A DNA stretch of 64,000 nt from Winkia neuii subsp. neuii DSM 8576 (GTDB lineage Bacteria > Actinomycetota > Actinomycetes > Actinomycetales > Actinomycetaceae): contig NZ_ATUW01000004.1 in NCBI RefSeq assembly GCF_000420405.1, positions 124,001 to 188,000 of the forward strand. Direction: 5' to 3'. The notes under the pieces are model-generated. The model was not told the DNA's origin, did not search any database, and saw only the letters and a program-made list of their open reading frames with translations. The position numbers and the translations under genes were made by a program. This document shows, piece after piece, positions 28,604 through 38,387 of this stretch; position 1 is the first letter of the stretch; the number at the start of each line of letters is the position of its first letter.

Positions 28604-29182
28604 CTAAGAATCTATGTCTGTATACCAAACATGTTGGATTAGGGACTGCCCACCAACAGCCAGCTTCCGTCTGAGCCCAGCTGGAGCAAATCCCGCCTCT
28701 GAATAAAATTTTATTCTTGCCGAATCGCCCGCACTTATCCACACTTGGACACGCCGGGCACCCGTGCGTTTGAAAATATCTGCGCAGGCTGCCAACAGCC
28801 TAGACCCATGCCCTCGCTGGCGTTCCTTGGCACCGACTTCGAGGGCAACAATCTGCCCCTGGGCTGGCTCTTCCTGCAGAGGAGCAGGCCCGGAGGGCAG
28901 CGCAGTTGCCTGCGAGAGATCTTCCGCAGGGGCAATCGCAGCGAATCCAACCACTCTGGCTCCGTCCAGTGCGGTTAGCACCAGGTGGCGGCCGTCGGGC
29001 GGGGATTGAATGGACGTACGCCAAGTTTGCACGAACTGTTCTTCGGGCAAACTGGCAAGCAACGCTGGAGAGGGGTTTTCGAGCCCGGCAGCCAACTCGG
29101 CCTTCATCGCCTGCAGCTGAATCCGCCCTATCTCGCTAGCGTCGGCTACGGTTGCGGGGCGGACAGATCTGTCCGCCCTCAT
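28604..29182 (-). CDS. GNAT family N-acetyltransferase
   Basis: A 192-residue acetyltransferase. Acetyl-CoA motif A is visible as VALEVGAKERQRGHGSRLLAA-like at about 112-132, followed by the C-terminal RVQVWISAGDSARIKFYSEAGF-like strand/helix. The substrate is not recognisable. Its start overlaps the dapB stop by 4 nt and it lies before dapA, so it is co-transcribed with lysine genes; a functional link is not established. Confidence 0.85.
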   Translation of the reverse strand: MRADRSVRPATVADASEIGRIQLQAMKAELAAGLENPSPALLASLPEEQFVQTWRTSIQSPPDGRHLVLTALDGARVVGFAAIAPAEDLSQATALPSGPAPLQEEPAQGQIVALEVGAKERQRGHGSRLLAACADIFKRTGARRVQVWISAGDSARIKFYSEAGFAPAGLRRKLAVGGQSLIQHVWYTDIDS

Positions 29183-29910
29183 ATGCCAAGGACCTTGTCC
29201 AGCCCCACGGTAAGGCCCTCAAGATCGGCTACCTTGCGGCAGGCAAGCATAACCCCTGGCATGAAGGAAACCCGTTGAAAACAGTCTGTACGAACCAAGA
29301 GCTGTTCACCCGGATTGCCGAAGAGCACCTCCTGGTGTGCATTGAGCCCACGCAGACGCACCGAATGCACAGATACCCCATCGTAAACGGCTCCACGCGC
29401 GCCCTGCGGATCAATCTGAGTTGCATCCGGAGAAGCTTTTCCATTGCGCCCCTGCGAGATCGCCTTTGCCGTGGCTACCGCAGTACCCGATGGAGCATCA
29501 ACCTTATTGGGGTGGTGCATTTCAATAATTTCAGCGCTCTCGAAATACGGGGCCGCCAGTTCAGCAAATTTCATTGTAAGTACCGCAGAGAGAGCAAAGT
29601 TTGGGGCTATCAACGCATTTTGGCCGGTTTCACCGCACACAGCCTGAATCTGCTGGTATTTGTCTTCATCCCAACCAGTAGTTCCCACCACCGAGTGACT
29701 GCCGGCTCGCAATGCCGCGCTGACGGTGGCCACAGCTACGTCGGGAACTGTGAAATCCACGGTAACTTGGGCTCCGCCTAGCGAATCCTTTGTTATGGCG
29801 TCGCCGTCATCTAGGCGAGCAACTAGCTCCATGTCGGATTGTTTTAAAACAGTTTCACATACTGTTGAGCCCATCCTGCCGGAGGCACCAACTACCGCAA
29901 CTTTGATCAT
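29179..29910 (-). CDS. dapB: 4-hydroxy-tetrahydrodipicolinate reductase
   Basis: Second step of the diaminopimelate pathway, using NAD(P)H. The Rossmann motif VVGASGRMG is at 6-14, GTTGWDEDK at about 77, the catalytic His pair and Lys are in EMHHPNKVDAPSGTA at about 128-142, and the C-terminal block VRLRGLNAHQEVLFGNPGE is present. Length 243 is normal. It overlaps the downstream GNAT gene and starts 4 nt after the M16 protease gene ends. Confidence 0.96.
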   Translation of the reverse strand: MIKVAVVGASGRMGSTVCETVLKQSDMELVARLDDGDAITKDSLGGAQVTVDFTVPDVAVATVSAALRAGSHSVVGTTGWDEDKYQQIQAVCGETGQNALIAPNFALSAVLTMKFAELAAPYFESAEIIEMHHPNKVDAPSGTAVATAKAISQGRNGKASPDATQIDPQGARGAVYDGVSVHSVRLRGLNAHQEVLFGNPGEQLLVRTDCFQRVSFMPGVMLACRKVADLEGLTVGLDKVLGI

Positions 29911-29914
29911 ATTT

Positions 29915-31252
29915 TTAGCCTACCTTTGGGCCGACGACAACTTCCACACATGCTTGCTTTGCAAGATCCGCACAGATTTTACTAATCTGCTCGGATGAAA
30001 CGGCCTCCAACTTACTCATTGTGTAATCGAAAGTGTCTAGCCTGTGCCTGCCAATTTCGGCCCGTCCCAACCGATTCATGCGCGCGGACATCGATTCCAT
30101 ACCCAGTGCAGTGCCACCACGCAACTGGCCTAGGGCGAGTTCTATTTCTTCCGGCTGCACCCCACCAGATGCCAGGTCGGCGAGTTCTCCGAGCATGACC
30201 TTACGCACTTCTTCCACCTTGCCTGGCTGGCAACCTGCATACATTCCGAAGTAGCCGGCGTCGGCATAGGCGGATTGGAAAGCAAAGGTAGAATATGCCA
30301 GCCCCCGCTTTTCCCGCACCTGCTGAAACAGTCTCGACGACATGCCCGACCCCAAGATAGTGGTAGCTAGTGTAGCGGCATAGCCGCGTTCGTCAGCAAT
30401 AGAGTAGCCCCGCCCTCCAACTAGTAGATGAGCTTGCTCTATAGGACGGGTAATGTGAAGCGAGGCAGCCTCCGTAGGCCTTACTTCTCGCATAGAACGC
30501 GCAGGTCGCGGAGCCTGCCCATCCGCTCCGCTCCGCTCTGCCCACGCCCCCGAAGAGCGAAATTCCGATACTAGGTCGCATAACCGGTCGTGATCTACTC
30601 CCCCTGCTGCCGCTATGGTGATGCCTGACGGGACGTAAGTTTGCAGGTAGTGCTCGCGCACAGCCTCCAAAGGGGTGGCACTCACGGACGAAGGGGTACC
30701 TCCGATTGGACGCCCTAGGTCGTGCCCCGCAAAGATCGCTTGTGCAAACTTCTCGTGGGCTAGGTCCGTGGGATCGTCGGCAGCCATGGCCAGTTCATCC
30801 AGGATGACTGTCCGTTCCATATCGAAGTCTTCGCGGCTCAGCTTCGCCCTAGATACCATATCCAGGATGATGTCCAGTGCCATTGGTAAGTCTCCGGCTA
30901 GGACTCTGCCGTAATAGGTGGTGTATTCCTTTGCAGTGGCAGCGTTCGATTCGCCTCCCACCCGGTCGAAAGCGGCGGATATATCCAGCGCAGACTTGCT
31001 ATGGGTGCCTTTAAACAGCAAATGTTCAAGATAATGGGTGGAACCGTGATGCCCCTCAGCTTCGTCCCGCGAACCTGCCTCTATCCAAGCTCCCAGCGAA
31101 ACTGAGCGCGCAGAAGGAACATTTTGGCTAAGCACGCGTATCCCGCCAGGCAAGACAGTTCTTCGGAGCAAAGTCCCGTCTTCGCTAACCGCTAGGTCAG
31201 CTCCAGGTTGGTCATAACTTACGCGTGGCAATTCATAGCTACCGGTATCCAT
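29915..31252 (-). CDS. M16 family zinc metallopeptidase
   Basis: Pitrilysin-type processing peptidase with the inverted zinc motif H73-x2-E76-H77 (HYLEHLLFKGT) and the distal glutamate region in AATAKEYTTYYGRV. The C-terminal inactive-like domain contains GRGYSIADERGYAATL and LGSGMSSRLFQQVREKRGLAYS-like stretches. Length 445 is typical of the bacterial one-subunit form encoded beside pnp. The physiological substrate in actinobacteria is not known. It probably forms a unit with dapB and the genes after it. Confidence 0.92.
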   Translation of the reverse strand: MDTGSYELPRVSYDQPGADLAVSEDGTLLRRTVLPGGIRVLSQNVPSARSVSLGAWIEAGSRDEAEGHHGSTHYLEHLLFKGTHSKSALDISAAFDRVGGESNAATAKEYTTYYGRVLAGDLPMALDIILDMVSRAKLSREDFDMERTVILDELAMAADDPTDLAHEKFAQAIFAGHDLGRPIGGTPSSVSATPLEAVREHYLQTYVPSGITIAAAGGVDHDRLCDLVSEFRSSGAWAERSGADGQAPRPARSMREVRPTEAASLHITRPIEQAHLLVGGRGYSIADERGYAATLATTILGSGMSSRLFQQVREKRGLAYSTFAFQSAYADAGYFGMYAGCQPGKVEEVRKVMLGELADLASGGVQPEEIELALGQLRGGTALGMESMSARMNRLGRAEIGRHRLDTFDYTMSKLEAVSSEQISKICADLAKQACVEVVVGPKVG

Positions 31253-31520
31253 AGGTCTCTTATTCTATTGCCCTTGCCGAAGAAGGCCAACCATACTCCC
31301 AGACGCCACAACTTTAGACACATAGCCAATATGTAGCCAAGAGGAAGTTGAGTTCACGGCACAAATAGATAAAGACATGGGGCGAGTGGCGGACATTATC
31401 TTGCTAGTGCCCGAATATTGGCGCCGCTACACTATTGTGTTCCTTCGCAAGCAACCCGTCTCAAAAGAGTAGCTCCAGGCTGACCACTACGAAACTGTAC
31501 CAACGCCGAGCGCGTTAAAG
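31253..31520. other. Intergenic stretch between the M16 protease gene and the pnp terminator
   Basis: No convincing gene. The only open stretch is a 31-codon plus-strand frame from 31377 with no good ribosome binding site. The region presumably holds the promoter of the M16-dapB unit; no clear -35/-10 pair was identified. Confidence 0.4.
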
Positions 31521-31555
31521 AGTTTGGGTCGCAAGAAAATCTTGCGACCCAAACT
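31521..31555 (-). terminator. Hairpin after pnp, probable terminator
   Basis: A perfect 16-bp stem (31521-31536 with 31540-31555) with a 3-nt loop lies 15 nt after the pnp stop. Only CTCTTT follows on the minus strand, so the U-tract is weak, but the stem is very stable. Confidence 0.7.
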
Positions 31556-31570
31556 GCTAGTTAGCTACGA

Positions 31571-34036
31571 CTATTCTTCGTCGGAACGAGAACGCGAGCG
31601 GCTACGGCTGCGAGTGCGCCGCTGGCGGCGTTCCCCGCTGCCCCCCTCGCGCCTACGGCGGCGGCGGGGACGCTCCTCATCCTTCGCCTCGGACTTCGAG
31701 TCCTGGCCGGCCCCGTCCTTATCGGAGTCGGCCTTGTCGCCGTCTTCTTCGCCCTCAACCACCGCGTGCAGCGACAGCTTTCCGCGGGCATCAATCTCGG
31801 CAATTTCGACCTCAACCTGCTGGCCAACATTCAGCACGTCCTCGACAGAGTCGATCCGCTTTCCACCCACCAAACGGCGAATCTGACTAATATGCAGCAG
31901 ACCGTCTTTACCCGGGGTCAAAGAAACGAAAGCACCGAAAGAGGTAGTTTTTACAACCGTGCCCACGTACCGCTCGCCTACCTCGGGCAGCTGCGGGTTA
32001 GCAATCGCATTTACCGTAGCCCGGGCGGCCTCCGCGCTCTCGCCATTGTCGGAGGCAATGTAGACAGTGCCGTCGTCCTCGATGGTAAGTTCGGCTCTGG
32101 TATCCTCCTGAATTTGGTTGATCATCTTGCCCTTGGGCCCGATAACCTCGCCAATCTTGTCGACAGGCACCTGCACGGTAATAATGCGCGGCGCAGTAGC
32201 AGCCAGTTCATCCGGAGTGTCTATAGCCTGAGCCATCACATCCAAGATGTGCAAGCGAGCGTCGCGGGCCTGCGACAGTGCCGCGGCCAACACATCAGAG
32301 GGAATCCCGTCCAGTTTGGTATCGAGCTGCAGAGCAGTGATGAAATCACGGGTACCAGCAACCTTGAAGTCCATGTCGCCGAAGCCATCTTCGGCACCCA
32401 GGATGTCAGTCAGCGCAACATACTTGGTCTTGCCATCTTCGGTGGGCTCGCTCATCAGGCCCATAGCAATGCCGGCCACCGGTGCATGCAACGGCACGCC
32501 GGCCTGCATCAGTGACAGGGTCGACGCACACACAGAGCCCATGGAAGTTGATCCATTGGACCCTAGCGCCTCAGAAACCTGTCGGATCGCGTAAGGGAAA
32601 TCTTCCTTCGAGGGAAGCACAGGAACAAGGGCTCGTTCAGCAAGGGCGCCATGACCAATCTCGCGGCGCTTGGGAGAGCCTACCCTTCCGGTTTCACCAG
32701 TCGAATACGGTGGGAAGTTGTAGTGATGGATGTAGCGCTTGTGCGTTACCGGAGTGAGCCCGTCAATCTGCTGTTCCATGCGCAGCATGTTCAAGGTAGT
32801 AACACCCAGAATCTGAGTTTCCCCACGCTGGAACAGAGCCGAACCGTGTACGCGAGGCAGTACCTCGACCTCGGCCGAAAGGGTACGGATATCAGTGTAG
32901 CCACGTCCATCCATACGGACGCCCTCGTGCAGGGTACGGGAACGGATGGCGGATTTCTCGATAGCCTTGAATGCGGCCTTCAAATCCTTCTCTTGCTCGG
33001 GGAACTCCTCCTCTAATTCGGCGAGCGCCTCATCGCGTATTTCCTCGAGCTTTGCCTCGCGGGGAAGCTTCTCGACAATCGAAATAGCCTCGGGCAACTT
33101 GTCTGCAACCTTAGCCTCAACTGCCTTGTACTGCTCCTCGGTGTAATCCTTGAACAGTTCGAACTCCGCGGTAGGCTTCGAAGCCTTGTCAGCAACTTCC
33201 TGCTGAGCACGCACAAGTTCGCGGATAAACGGCTTAGCAGCTTCTAAGCCCGAAGCAACTACCTGCTCGGTGGGCTTAGTACCGCCATTAGCAATGAGCG
33301 CTACCTCATTTTCGCCGCCGCCAGCTTCCACCATCATGATCGCAATGTCGTCCTCGCCGTCGGCTCGAGTGACCACGCGCCCTGCGACAACCATGTTAAA
33401 GGTAGCGCGTTCCATTTCGCTAAAGCGCGGGAAAGCAACCCACTGGTCCTCGATCAGAGCCAGGCGCAGCCCCCCGATGGGACCCGAGAACGGCAAGCCC
33501 GCGATCTGGGTGGACATGGAGGCGGCATTGATGGCCAGTACGTCATACGCATCGTCGGGATGTACCGCCAGCACGGTCTCGACTACCTGGACCTCGTTGC
33601 GGAGCCCTTTGACAAACGATGGGCGCAACGGACGGTCGATCAGACGGCAAGCCAAGATCGCATCGGTGCCAGGACGGCCTTCCCTGCGGAAAAAGTTCCC
33701 CGGGATACGGCCAGCTGCGTACTGGCGTTCCTCGACGTCGACAGTTAGCGGGAAGAAATCGAACTGATCCTTCGGATGCTTGCCAACCGTAGTGGCCGAA
33801 AGAATAGCGGTCTCGCCATCCAAATATGCCATCGCAGACCCCGCAGCCTGCTTGGCTAAAAGCCCAGTTTCAAAACGGATGGTGCGCTTACCAAAGCGCC
33901 CATTGTCAATTACTGCCTCGGCAGCAGTGATGTCATTTCCTTCAAACACTAAAATGGTTTCCTTCTTGTTAGGTATCGGAGGAACCCACATGGCGGTCAT
34001 CGATCGAGACTCACGGACCAGATTTCCGGAAGCCAC
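31571..34036 (-). CDS. pnp: Polyribonucleotide nucleotidyltransferase (PNPase) with an Arg/Ser-rich tail
   Basis: 3'-5' phosphorolytic exoribonuclease. It has two RNase PH domains (the second with [21 protein letters not shown]-like active-site block around 480), a KH domain around 640-690 ([19 protein letters not shown]) and an S1 domain around 700-770 ([20 protein letters not shown]). The last 50 residues are first acidic, then strongly basic, ending in alternating Arg-Ser repeats and DEE. The first ~15 residues before [14 protein letters not shown] may be a later start. It follows rpsO, the conserved order. Confidence 0.96.
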   Translation of the reverse strand: MASGNLVRESRSMTAMWVPPIPNKKETILVFEGNDITAAEAVIDNGRFGKRTIRFETGLLAKQAAGSAMAYLDGETAILSATTVGKHPKDQFDFFPLTVDVEERQYAAGRIPGNFFRREGRPGTDAILACRLIDRPLRPSFVKGLRNEVQVVETVLAVHPDDAYDVLAINAASMSTQIAGLPFSGPIGGLRLALIEDQWVAFPRFSEMERATFNMVVAGRVVTRADGEDDIAIMMVEAGGGENEVALIANGGTKPTEQVVASGLEAAKPFIRELVRAQQEVADKASKPTAEFELFKDYTEEQYKAVEAKVADKLPEAISIVEKLPREAKLEEIRDEALAELEEEFPEQEKDLKAAFKAIEKSAIRSRTLHEGVRMDGRGYTDIRTLSAEVEVLPRVHGSALFQRGETQILGVTTLNMLRMEQQIDGLTPVTHKRYIHHYNFPPYSTGETGRVGSPKRREIGHGALAERALVPVLPSKEDFPYAIRQVSEALGSNGSTSMGSVCASTLSLMQAGVPLHAPVAGIAMGLMSEPTEDGKTKYVALTDILGAEDGFGDMDFKVAGTRDFITALQLDTKLDGIPSDVLAAALSQARDARLHILDVMAQAIDTPDELAATAPRIITVQVPVDKIGEVIGPKGKMINQIQEDTRAELTIEDDGTVYIASDNGESAEAARATVNAIANPQLPEVGERYVGTVVKTTSFGAFVSLTPGKDGLLHISQIRRLVGGKRIDSVEDVLNVGQQVEVEIAEIDARGKLSLHAVVEGEEDGDKADSDKDGAGQDSKSEAKDEERPRRRRRREGGSGERRQRRTRSRSRSRSRSDEE

Positions 34037-34118
34037 TACCGAAGACCGACGCGATCGGGTTCCCGATAGCTAGTCTAACGGTTAGATTCGGTTTTTTAAC
34101 TAGTGCCAGAACATAGAC

Positions 34119-34148
34119 TTTCGGCCCGAGCTTATGCCCGGGCCGAAA
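34119..34148 (-). other. Hairpin between rpsO and pnp
   Basis: A GC-rich stem (TTTCGGCCCG with CGGGCCGAAA) lies 10 nt after the rpsO stop, with no U-tract. In E. coli the rpsO-pnp spacer contains a terminator and an RNase III-cut hairpin controlling pnp; a similar role here is inference. Confidence 0.5.
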
Positions 34149-34157
34149 TGAAGAAGA

Positions 34158-34427
34158 CTAGTGGCGCAGACCGAGACGCTCAATCAGGGAACGGTAACGC
34201 TCGATGTCAATTTCCTTTAGGTAACCGAGCAGACGCTTGCGCTGGCCTACCAGCAACAGCAGGCCGCGACGCGAGTGGTGATCGTGCTTGTGATCCTTAA
34301 AGTGCTCGGTCAGATCCTTGATGCGCTTCGACAGCAGCGCAATCTGCACCTCGGGCGAACCGGTATCGCCCTCGTGAGTAGCATATTCGGCAATGATCTG
34401 GTCTTTTTCTTCTTTGCTAAGCGACAC
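34158..34427 (-). CDS. rpsO: 30S ribosomal protein S15
   Basis: Primary 16S rRNA-binding protein of the small subunit. It has the canonical sequence [49 protein letters not shown] and [11 protein letters not shown]; 89 residues as in nearly all bacteria. The GTG at 34427 follows AGAGGGA; the open frame extends much further upstream (to 34610) but that part is not S15. It is followed by pnp. Confidence 0.98.
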   Translation of the reverse strand: MSLSKEEKDQIIAEYATHEGDTGSPEVQIALLSKRIKDLTEHFKDHKHDHHSRRGLLLLVGQRKRLLGYLKEIDIERYRSLIERLGLRH

Positions 34428-34575
34428 TTCGTCCCTCTTTCTGATTGTTGTTGCACGGAGCACCGGGGCCCATTCACCCGAGCATGACGCTACCGTGGCC
34501 GGCATGACGGCAAAGGCAATCGTATCAAGAATGGGCGCCCATCCACACCTCTCAAGCCGTGAAATGAGGCACTCG

Positions 34576-35073
34576 CTACTTTTCGTAACAATCGCAAATG
34601 ATCCCCCCATAGTCGGAATAGATTAGTGTCCCAACCTTCACAAAGCCCTCGGACTCAGCCAAATGCACCATAGGCAAGTTCTGCGGGGAGGTATCCAAAC
34701 GCAAATGAGGCCCCTTTTTCGCCGCAAACTGCAAAAGCGCCCGAGCAACCTTACGGCCCCTCGCCGATTTCGCCACTGCTAACCGATGCAACACCAGCGA
34801 GCTCTGCGCAGGGTATCTCCACCGCAACTGAGGCTGAGCAAAGTAAGGTTCCGGCCTGGGATCTATAACCAAAGTGCCCACCACTGCCCCGCCCTCGCAA
34901 GCTACAAAGCACACCTGCTCAGCAATATCATCTAAAACAATCTGCTCATTCGGGTACACGCCCTCTTGCCACTGAAACGCCCCTAAAGACAAAAGCTGCT
35001 GCTGTCCTTCAGAAAACATTTGCATGAGTCTAGGCAAATCTGCAGGGCTTGCCCTCCTGAAACTCAACGACAT
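34576..35073 (-). CDS. GNAT family N-acetyltransferase
   Basis: A 165-residue acetyltransferase with an N-terminal [15 protein letters not shown] element and motif [24 protein letters not shown]-like at about 100-122. The following segment contains [21 protein letters not shown]-like, a C-terminal pattern shared with a group of GNAT enzymes that act on small metabolites. The substrate is unknown. It stands alone between rpsO and the ceramidase gene. Confidence 0.85.
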   Translation of the reverse strand: MSLSFRRASPADLPRLMQMFSEGQQQLLSLGAFQWQEGVYPNEQIVLDDIAEQVCFVACEGGAVVGTLVIDPRPEPYFAQPQLRWRYPAQSSLVLHRLAVAKSARGRKVARALLQFAAKKGPHLRLDTSPQNLPMVHLAESEGFVKVGTLIYSDYGGIICDCYEK

Positions 35074-35091
35074 ATTCCGATAATACGCGAA

Positions 35092-35123
35092 GGTGACCGC
35101 CCCAAATTTTTGAAGCGGTCACC
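35092..35123 (-). terminator. Hairpin after the ceramidase gene
   Basis: A perfect 9-bp inverted repeat (GGTGACCGC at 35092-35100, GCGGTCACC at 35115-35123) with a 14-nt A/T-rich loop lies 13 nt after the ceramidase stop. There is no clear U-tract, so it is a weak terminator candidate. Confidence 0.45.
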
Positions 35124-35135
35124 CTTGCACAGCAA

Positions 35136-37157
35136 CTATTCGACGCGGAAGGAGCCAGTGGCCCCCTGGAATTCACTGTCGCGATTGCCCGGCGCCCTGG
35201 AGGTACCGTTGTAAACCATTCGGTATGTCCCAGGCTCCGCCTCGGCAGTGTCCCACTGCAAGGTGACCTCGGAAGCCGAAATTCCTTTGCGTTTCCAAAT
35301 GAATTTAGTAGAAAAGTCAGAGTCCTTAGCGACGTCTACCCACTTGTCGCCCTCTTGCTTTTGAACCTGCATGTAAGTGCCCTCATGGCGGATATTCACA
35401 TTCGGGTGAGCACCCTGGAAGACCGCTTTGACCACACTGCCGCGCTCATATGCCGAACGGACTGGAATCAAGACGTCCCCATAGTGCTTACCCCCGGGAG
35501 TGTCGTGAAGGACGCGACCGTACGCAGAGTAGATGAAGGGGCGAATGTTCGGTGCCTCACCAACTACTTCTTTACCCCCAGTCTTGAAAGATTTCCCGAT
35601 GCCCGCTAAGACCTGGTTTAGCGCCGGCACAGTATAGCGGCCGAAGATAGTGGCTCCGCCCTCGTAGTTCTGACGGTCATATTCCCACGGAGTAGTGAAA
35701 TAGTGGGCGTAGGCATTGGCTGCAGAAGAGATCATGACCTTATCGACGGTAGTACCTGCGGTCTTAGCGAAGGCCTCACGCATAAGCACCCCAGAGGCCG
35801 AGGTAACCTCGCCAGGCATACCTAGAATGTAGCGATCGCCAATGCGCAGTACCTGAACCGGAAGCTTAGTCTGAACGCCATCCACCATTCCGGATTCGAA
35901 CAACACCTTTTTAGGACCCTGACAGCCCCTCAACCCGGGCGTGGCCTCGTAGGTAGTCTTAGTCAGCGAATCCATGAGCTCATTCTTGTCGAGCCCCTCT
36001 CCGAGGAAGGTGACCCCACCGCCACCGTCTTCTTCAGAGCCGGATCCGAAAGGCGCCCCAACTATCGCCCGGCAAGTCTTCTCCTCCTTGCCTGTGGTGG
36101 AAAACTCCGGGGCGACCTGCTGGTTTTGCATATCGACCCAAACGATGCGGTAATCCACGGTGGTGTCGCGCTGAGCCGTTAATTTCGCAAGAGAACGAGA
36201 GGCGCCGTCGTGGATGCGCCTGCCCATAATCTCGACGCTCTTATAGGGATCCTTCGACGGTCCCGTCGCCGGCTTCAACCCAAGGTTAGGGGTTTGGTCT
36301 GCACCGTTGGAATACACGTAGGCAGCAACCATCGCCGGATTGTCCAACTTGGTGTAGTCATCCCCTGCTTCCTTGACTTCGTCCAGATATTCGGCATAGC
36401 CCTTGTTGTCCGAAGATATCAGCTTGTTTTCTGTGGGAAGAGTGGTGGCATGGGTAGCCATCCAGTTCACGAACCCTGTGACCTTGCCGTTGCGCGAGAT
36501 AGCCATGGTGTCCGAACGCGCGTCGCGGTTACCGGGAAGCTTGTCGCGGAGCTCTTTGGGGTTGTTCATAAACGCGTCTAGAGAGCGATTCACTCCGGCG
36601 TCGGTTACTTTGTCCGCTCCGAAGGAAATTTCCGAGGGCGCCATGTCGGCCTCGGCCCGCTCGATTGCCTTAGCGAAACCGTCCACAGTTGCGTCCAACG
36701 ACTGCTTGTGGACGCCCATAGTGGTCACATTGTAGAGCGAATAATCAGTAGTACCGCCCGGGGTGGCGTGAGTGTGGGTGGCAGCAATCAGCACGTTGCC
36801 GTCGTTGTACCTGTCACCATATTTTTCTTTGAGCTTCTTGAGTAGCAGCTCGCGCTCCAAATTAGTACCCGAAAGCATGTCCCCCGAGAGGAAAGCAACC
36901 CGCTTGTTCGTGTTGGGATCCTGCACGATGTAGGCGCGAGCAAATTGGCGTGAATGGATTCCCTCACTGAGCTGGCGCGAGTCACCATAGCCCATCATGC
37001 CATTCTCGCCGGGTTCACCGGTCATGTCGGCCATACCGCGGCCGGCCAAAAACTGGTTTTCCTCCGCCTGCGCACTCTGGGGAGTAAGCGCGCCCAAAGC
37101 ACCAACGGAAAGCACCAGAGACATCCCCAAGAGAGCGGATGCAAATCTTCTACGCAT
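35136..37157 (-). CDS. Secreted neutral/alkaline ceramidase
   Basis: Ceramide N-deacylase of the neutral/alkaline non-lysosomal family, releasing sphingosine and fatty acid. A signal peptide (basic MRRR, hydrophobic core about 8-25, AQA/E cleavage near 31) precedes the N-terminal domain. The zinc motif HTHATPGG (H128, H130) follows ISFGAD-type family blocks, and the C-terminal immunoglobulin-like domain (about 540-673) ends in TYRMVYNGTSR. No wall-sorting signal is present, so it should be released. The substrate is a eukaryotic lipid, which suggests a host-facing role. The AT-rich upstream spacer (37158-37398) presumably carries its promoter. Confidence 0.92.
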   Translation of the reverse strand: MRRRFASALLGMSLVLSVGALGALTPQSAQAEENQFLAGRGMADMTGEPGENGMMGYGDSRQLSEGIHSRQFARAYIVQDPNTNKRVAFLSGDMLSGTNLERELLLKKLKEKYGDRYNDGNVLIAATHTHATPGGTTDYSLYNVTTMGVHKQSLDATVDGFAKAIERAEADMAPSEISFGADKVTDAGVNRSLDAFMNNPKELRDKLPGNRDARSDTMAISRNGKVTGFVNWMATHATTLPTENKLISSDNKGYAEYLDEVKEAGDDYTKLDNPAMVAAYVYSNGADQTPNLGLKPATGPSKDPYKSVEIMGRRIHDGASRSLAKLTAQRDTTVDYRIVWVDMQNQQVAPEFSTTGKEEKTCRAIVGAPFGSGSEEDGGGGVTFLGEGLDKNELMDSLTKTTYEATPGLRGCQGPKKVLFESGMVDGVQTKLPVQVLRIGDRYILGMPGEVTSASGVLMREAFAKTAGTTVDKVMISSAANAYAHYFTTPWEYDRQNYEGGATIFGRYTVPALNQVLAGIGKSFKTGGKEVVGEAPNIRPFIYSAYGRVLHDTPGGKHYGDVLIPVRSAYERGSVVKAVFQGAHPNVNIRHEGTYMQVQKQEGDKWVDVAKDSDFSTKFIWKRKGISASEVTLQWDTAEAEPGTYRMVYNGTSRAPGNRDSEFQGATGSFRVE

Positions 37158-37398
37158 AAAAAATCCTTACTGAGAAAATGGGATCTTCAATGCGACTATA
37201 TGAAAATCAGCCCTCCAGCACCTGATTAATATTCTTTCATCTTTTCGGCGGAATACGAACTGAAAAGACTTGTAGTTCTACTCTCTCTCCAGCACTCTTG
37301 AGCAAAATAGTGCGCGGAAATTAATTAAAATTTTTTCCTTTACTTTTAATAAACTTTAATTTATCCACGCAAAAACATCTTGTATGATACTTAGCACA

Positions 37399-38385
37399 CT
37401 ATTGCGCAGTAACCTCTTCCGGGCGAATGCGCCCAGTTGGCGGTGCCCCCAAGACTCTAGCTGCTTCGAGGAGGTCGGCATCCATACGTTCTAAAAGCTC
37501 TTCAACTGAATCAAATTGCTTCATGGGGCGAATACGGGCTATAAAATCAACCGCTATGTCCTCGCCATACAGGTTCAGATCGGACCTGCCTAAAACGTGT
37601 GCTTCGACGGTGCGTTCCTCACCGTCGAATTGCGGATTTGTGCCAACGGAAATTGCAGCGGGCAGCATTTCACAAGCACGCGTCCCCGTTACCGCCCTCA
37701 CAATCAGTCCGGCATAGACGCCGTCAGCGGGAACAAAACCCACGCCCTGAGAATTCAAATTTGCAGTTGGGAAACCAAGCTGGCGACCTCGTTTGAAGCC
37801 GTGCTCTACATGCCCTCGCAATCGGTAATTTCTACCCAAAATACGATTTGCCAAAGAGACGTCTCCGGCGGCTAGAGCCTGCCGCACCCAGGTAGATGAC
37901 CAACGGCGCCCCTCGAAAGACTCAACGTCGACGATCTCGGTAACGTCGAATCCGAATCTATCCCCTAACTCGTGCAGTGTAGCGACGTCCCCAGCGTTGC
38001 CCTTGCCGAAGCGCATGTCTTCGCCCACAACTACCTCTAAGACTCCAAGAGCGTCGACAAAAAATCTCTGCACAAAATCGTAGGGACTCAAAGAGGCTAA
38101 AGACAAGTCGTATTTTGCTACTAACACCGCATCGACGCCGAGCGCAGCAATCTGCTCCAGGCGGTCAGACAGGGGCATAATGAGCTCGATCCCCTCTGGG
38201 CGGTGTATTACCGCGGGATGGGGATCAAAGGTAACAGCTACCGACAACACTCCCAGTCGGCGTGCATCGCGCACCGCTGTCGAGAGAATCTTCTGATGCC
38301 CACGGTGCACCCCGTCAAAAATACCAATCGTGGCCACTGATTCAATATCGGCGGGGACTTCCTCCAAGCCGTGCCAGACTCGCAT
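37399..38385 (-). CDS. ribF: Bifunctional riboflavin kinase / FMN adenylyltransferase
   Basis: Makes FMN and FAD from riboflavin. The N-terminal adenylyltransferase domain has the nucleotidyl-transferase motif GIFDGVHRGH (21-30). The C-terminal kinase domain has GHVEHGFKRGRQLGFPTANL followed by DGVYAG and GTNPQFDG. Length 328 is normal. It begins 2 nt after a 51-residue Cys-rich ORF and close to truB, in the conserved truB-ribF order. Confidence 0.96.
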   Translation of the reverse strand: MRVWHGLEEVPADIESVATIGIFDGVHRGHQKILSTAVRDARRLGVLSVAVTFDPHPAVIHRPEGIELIMPLSDRLEQIAALGVDAVLVAKYDLSLASLSPYDFVQRFFVDALGVLEVVVGEDMRFGKGNAGDVATLHELGDRFGFDVTEIVDVESFEGRRWSSTWVRQALAAGDVSLANRILGRNYRLRGHVEHGFKRGRQLGFPTANLNSQGVGFVPADGVYAGLIVRAVTGTRACEMLPAAISVGTNPQFDGEERTVEAHVLGRSDLNLYGEDIAVDFIARIRPMKQFDSVEELLERMDADLLEAARVLGAPPTGRIRPEEVTAQ

Positions 38386-38387
38386 AG

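Noticed and set aside
31377-31472. 31-codon plus-strand ORF in the M16-pnp gap
   Set aside because: No good ribosome binding site, no conserved features, and a stop only a few codons upstream; too weak to annotate.
31766-32515. Plus-strand open frame opposite pnp
   Set aside because: Explained by the codon usage of pnp on the other strand; no domain recognised.
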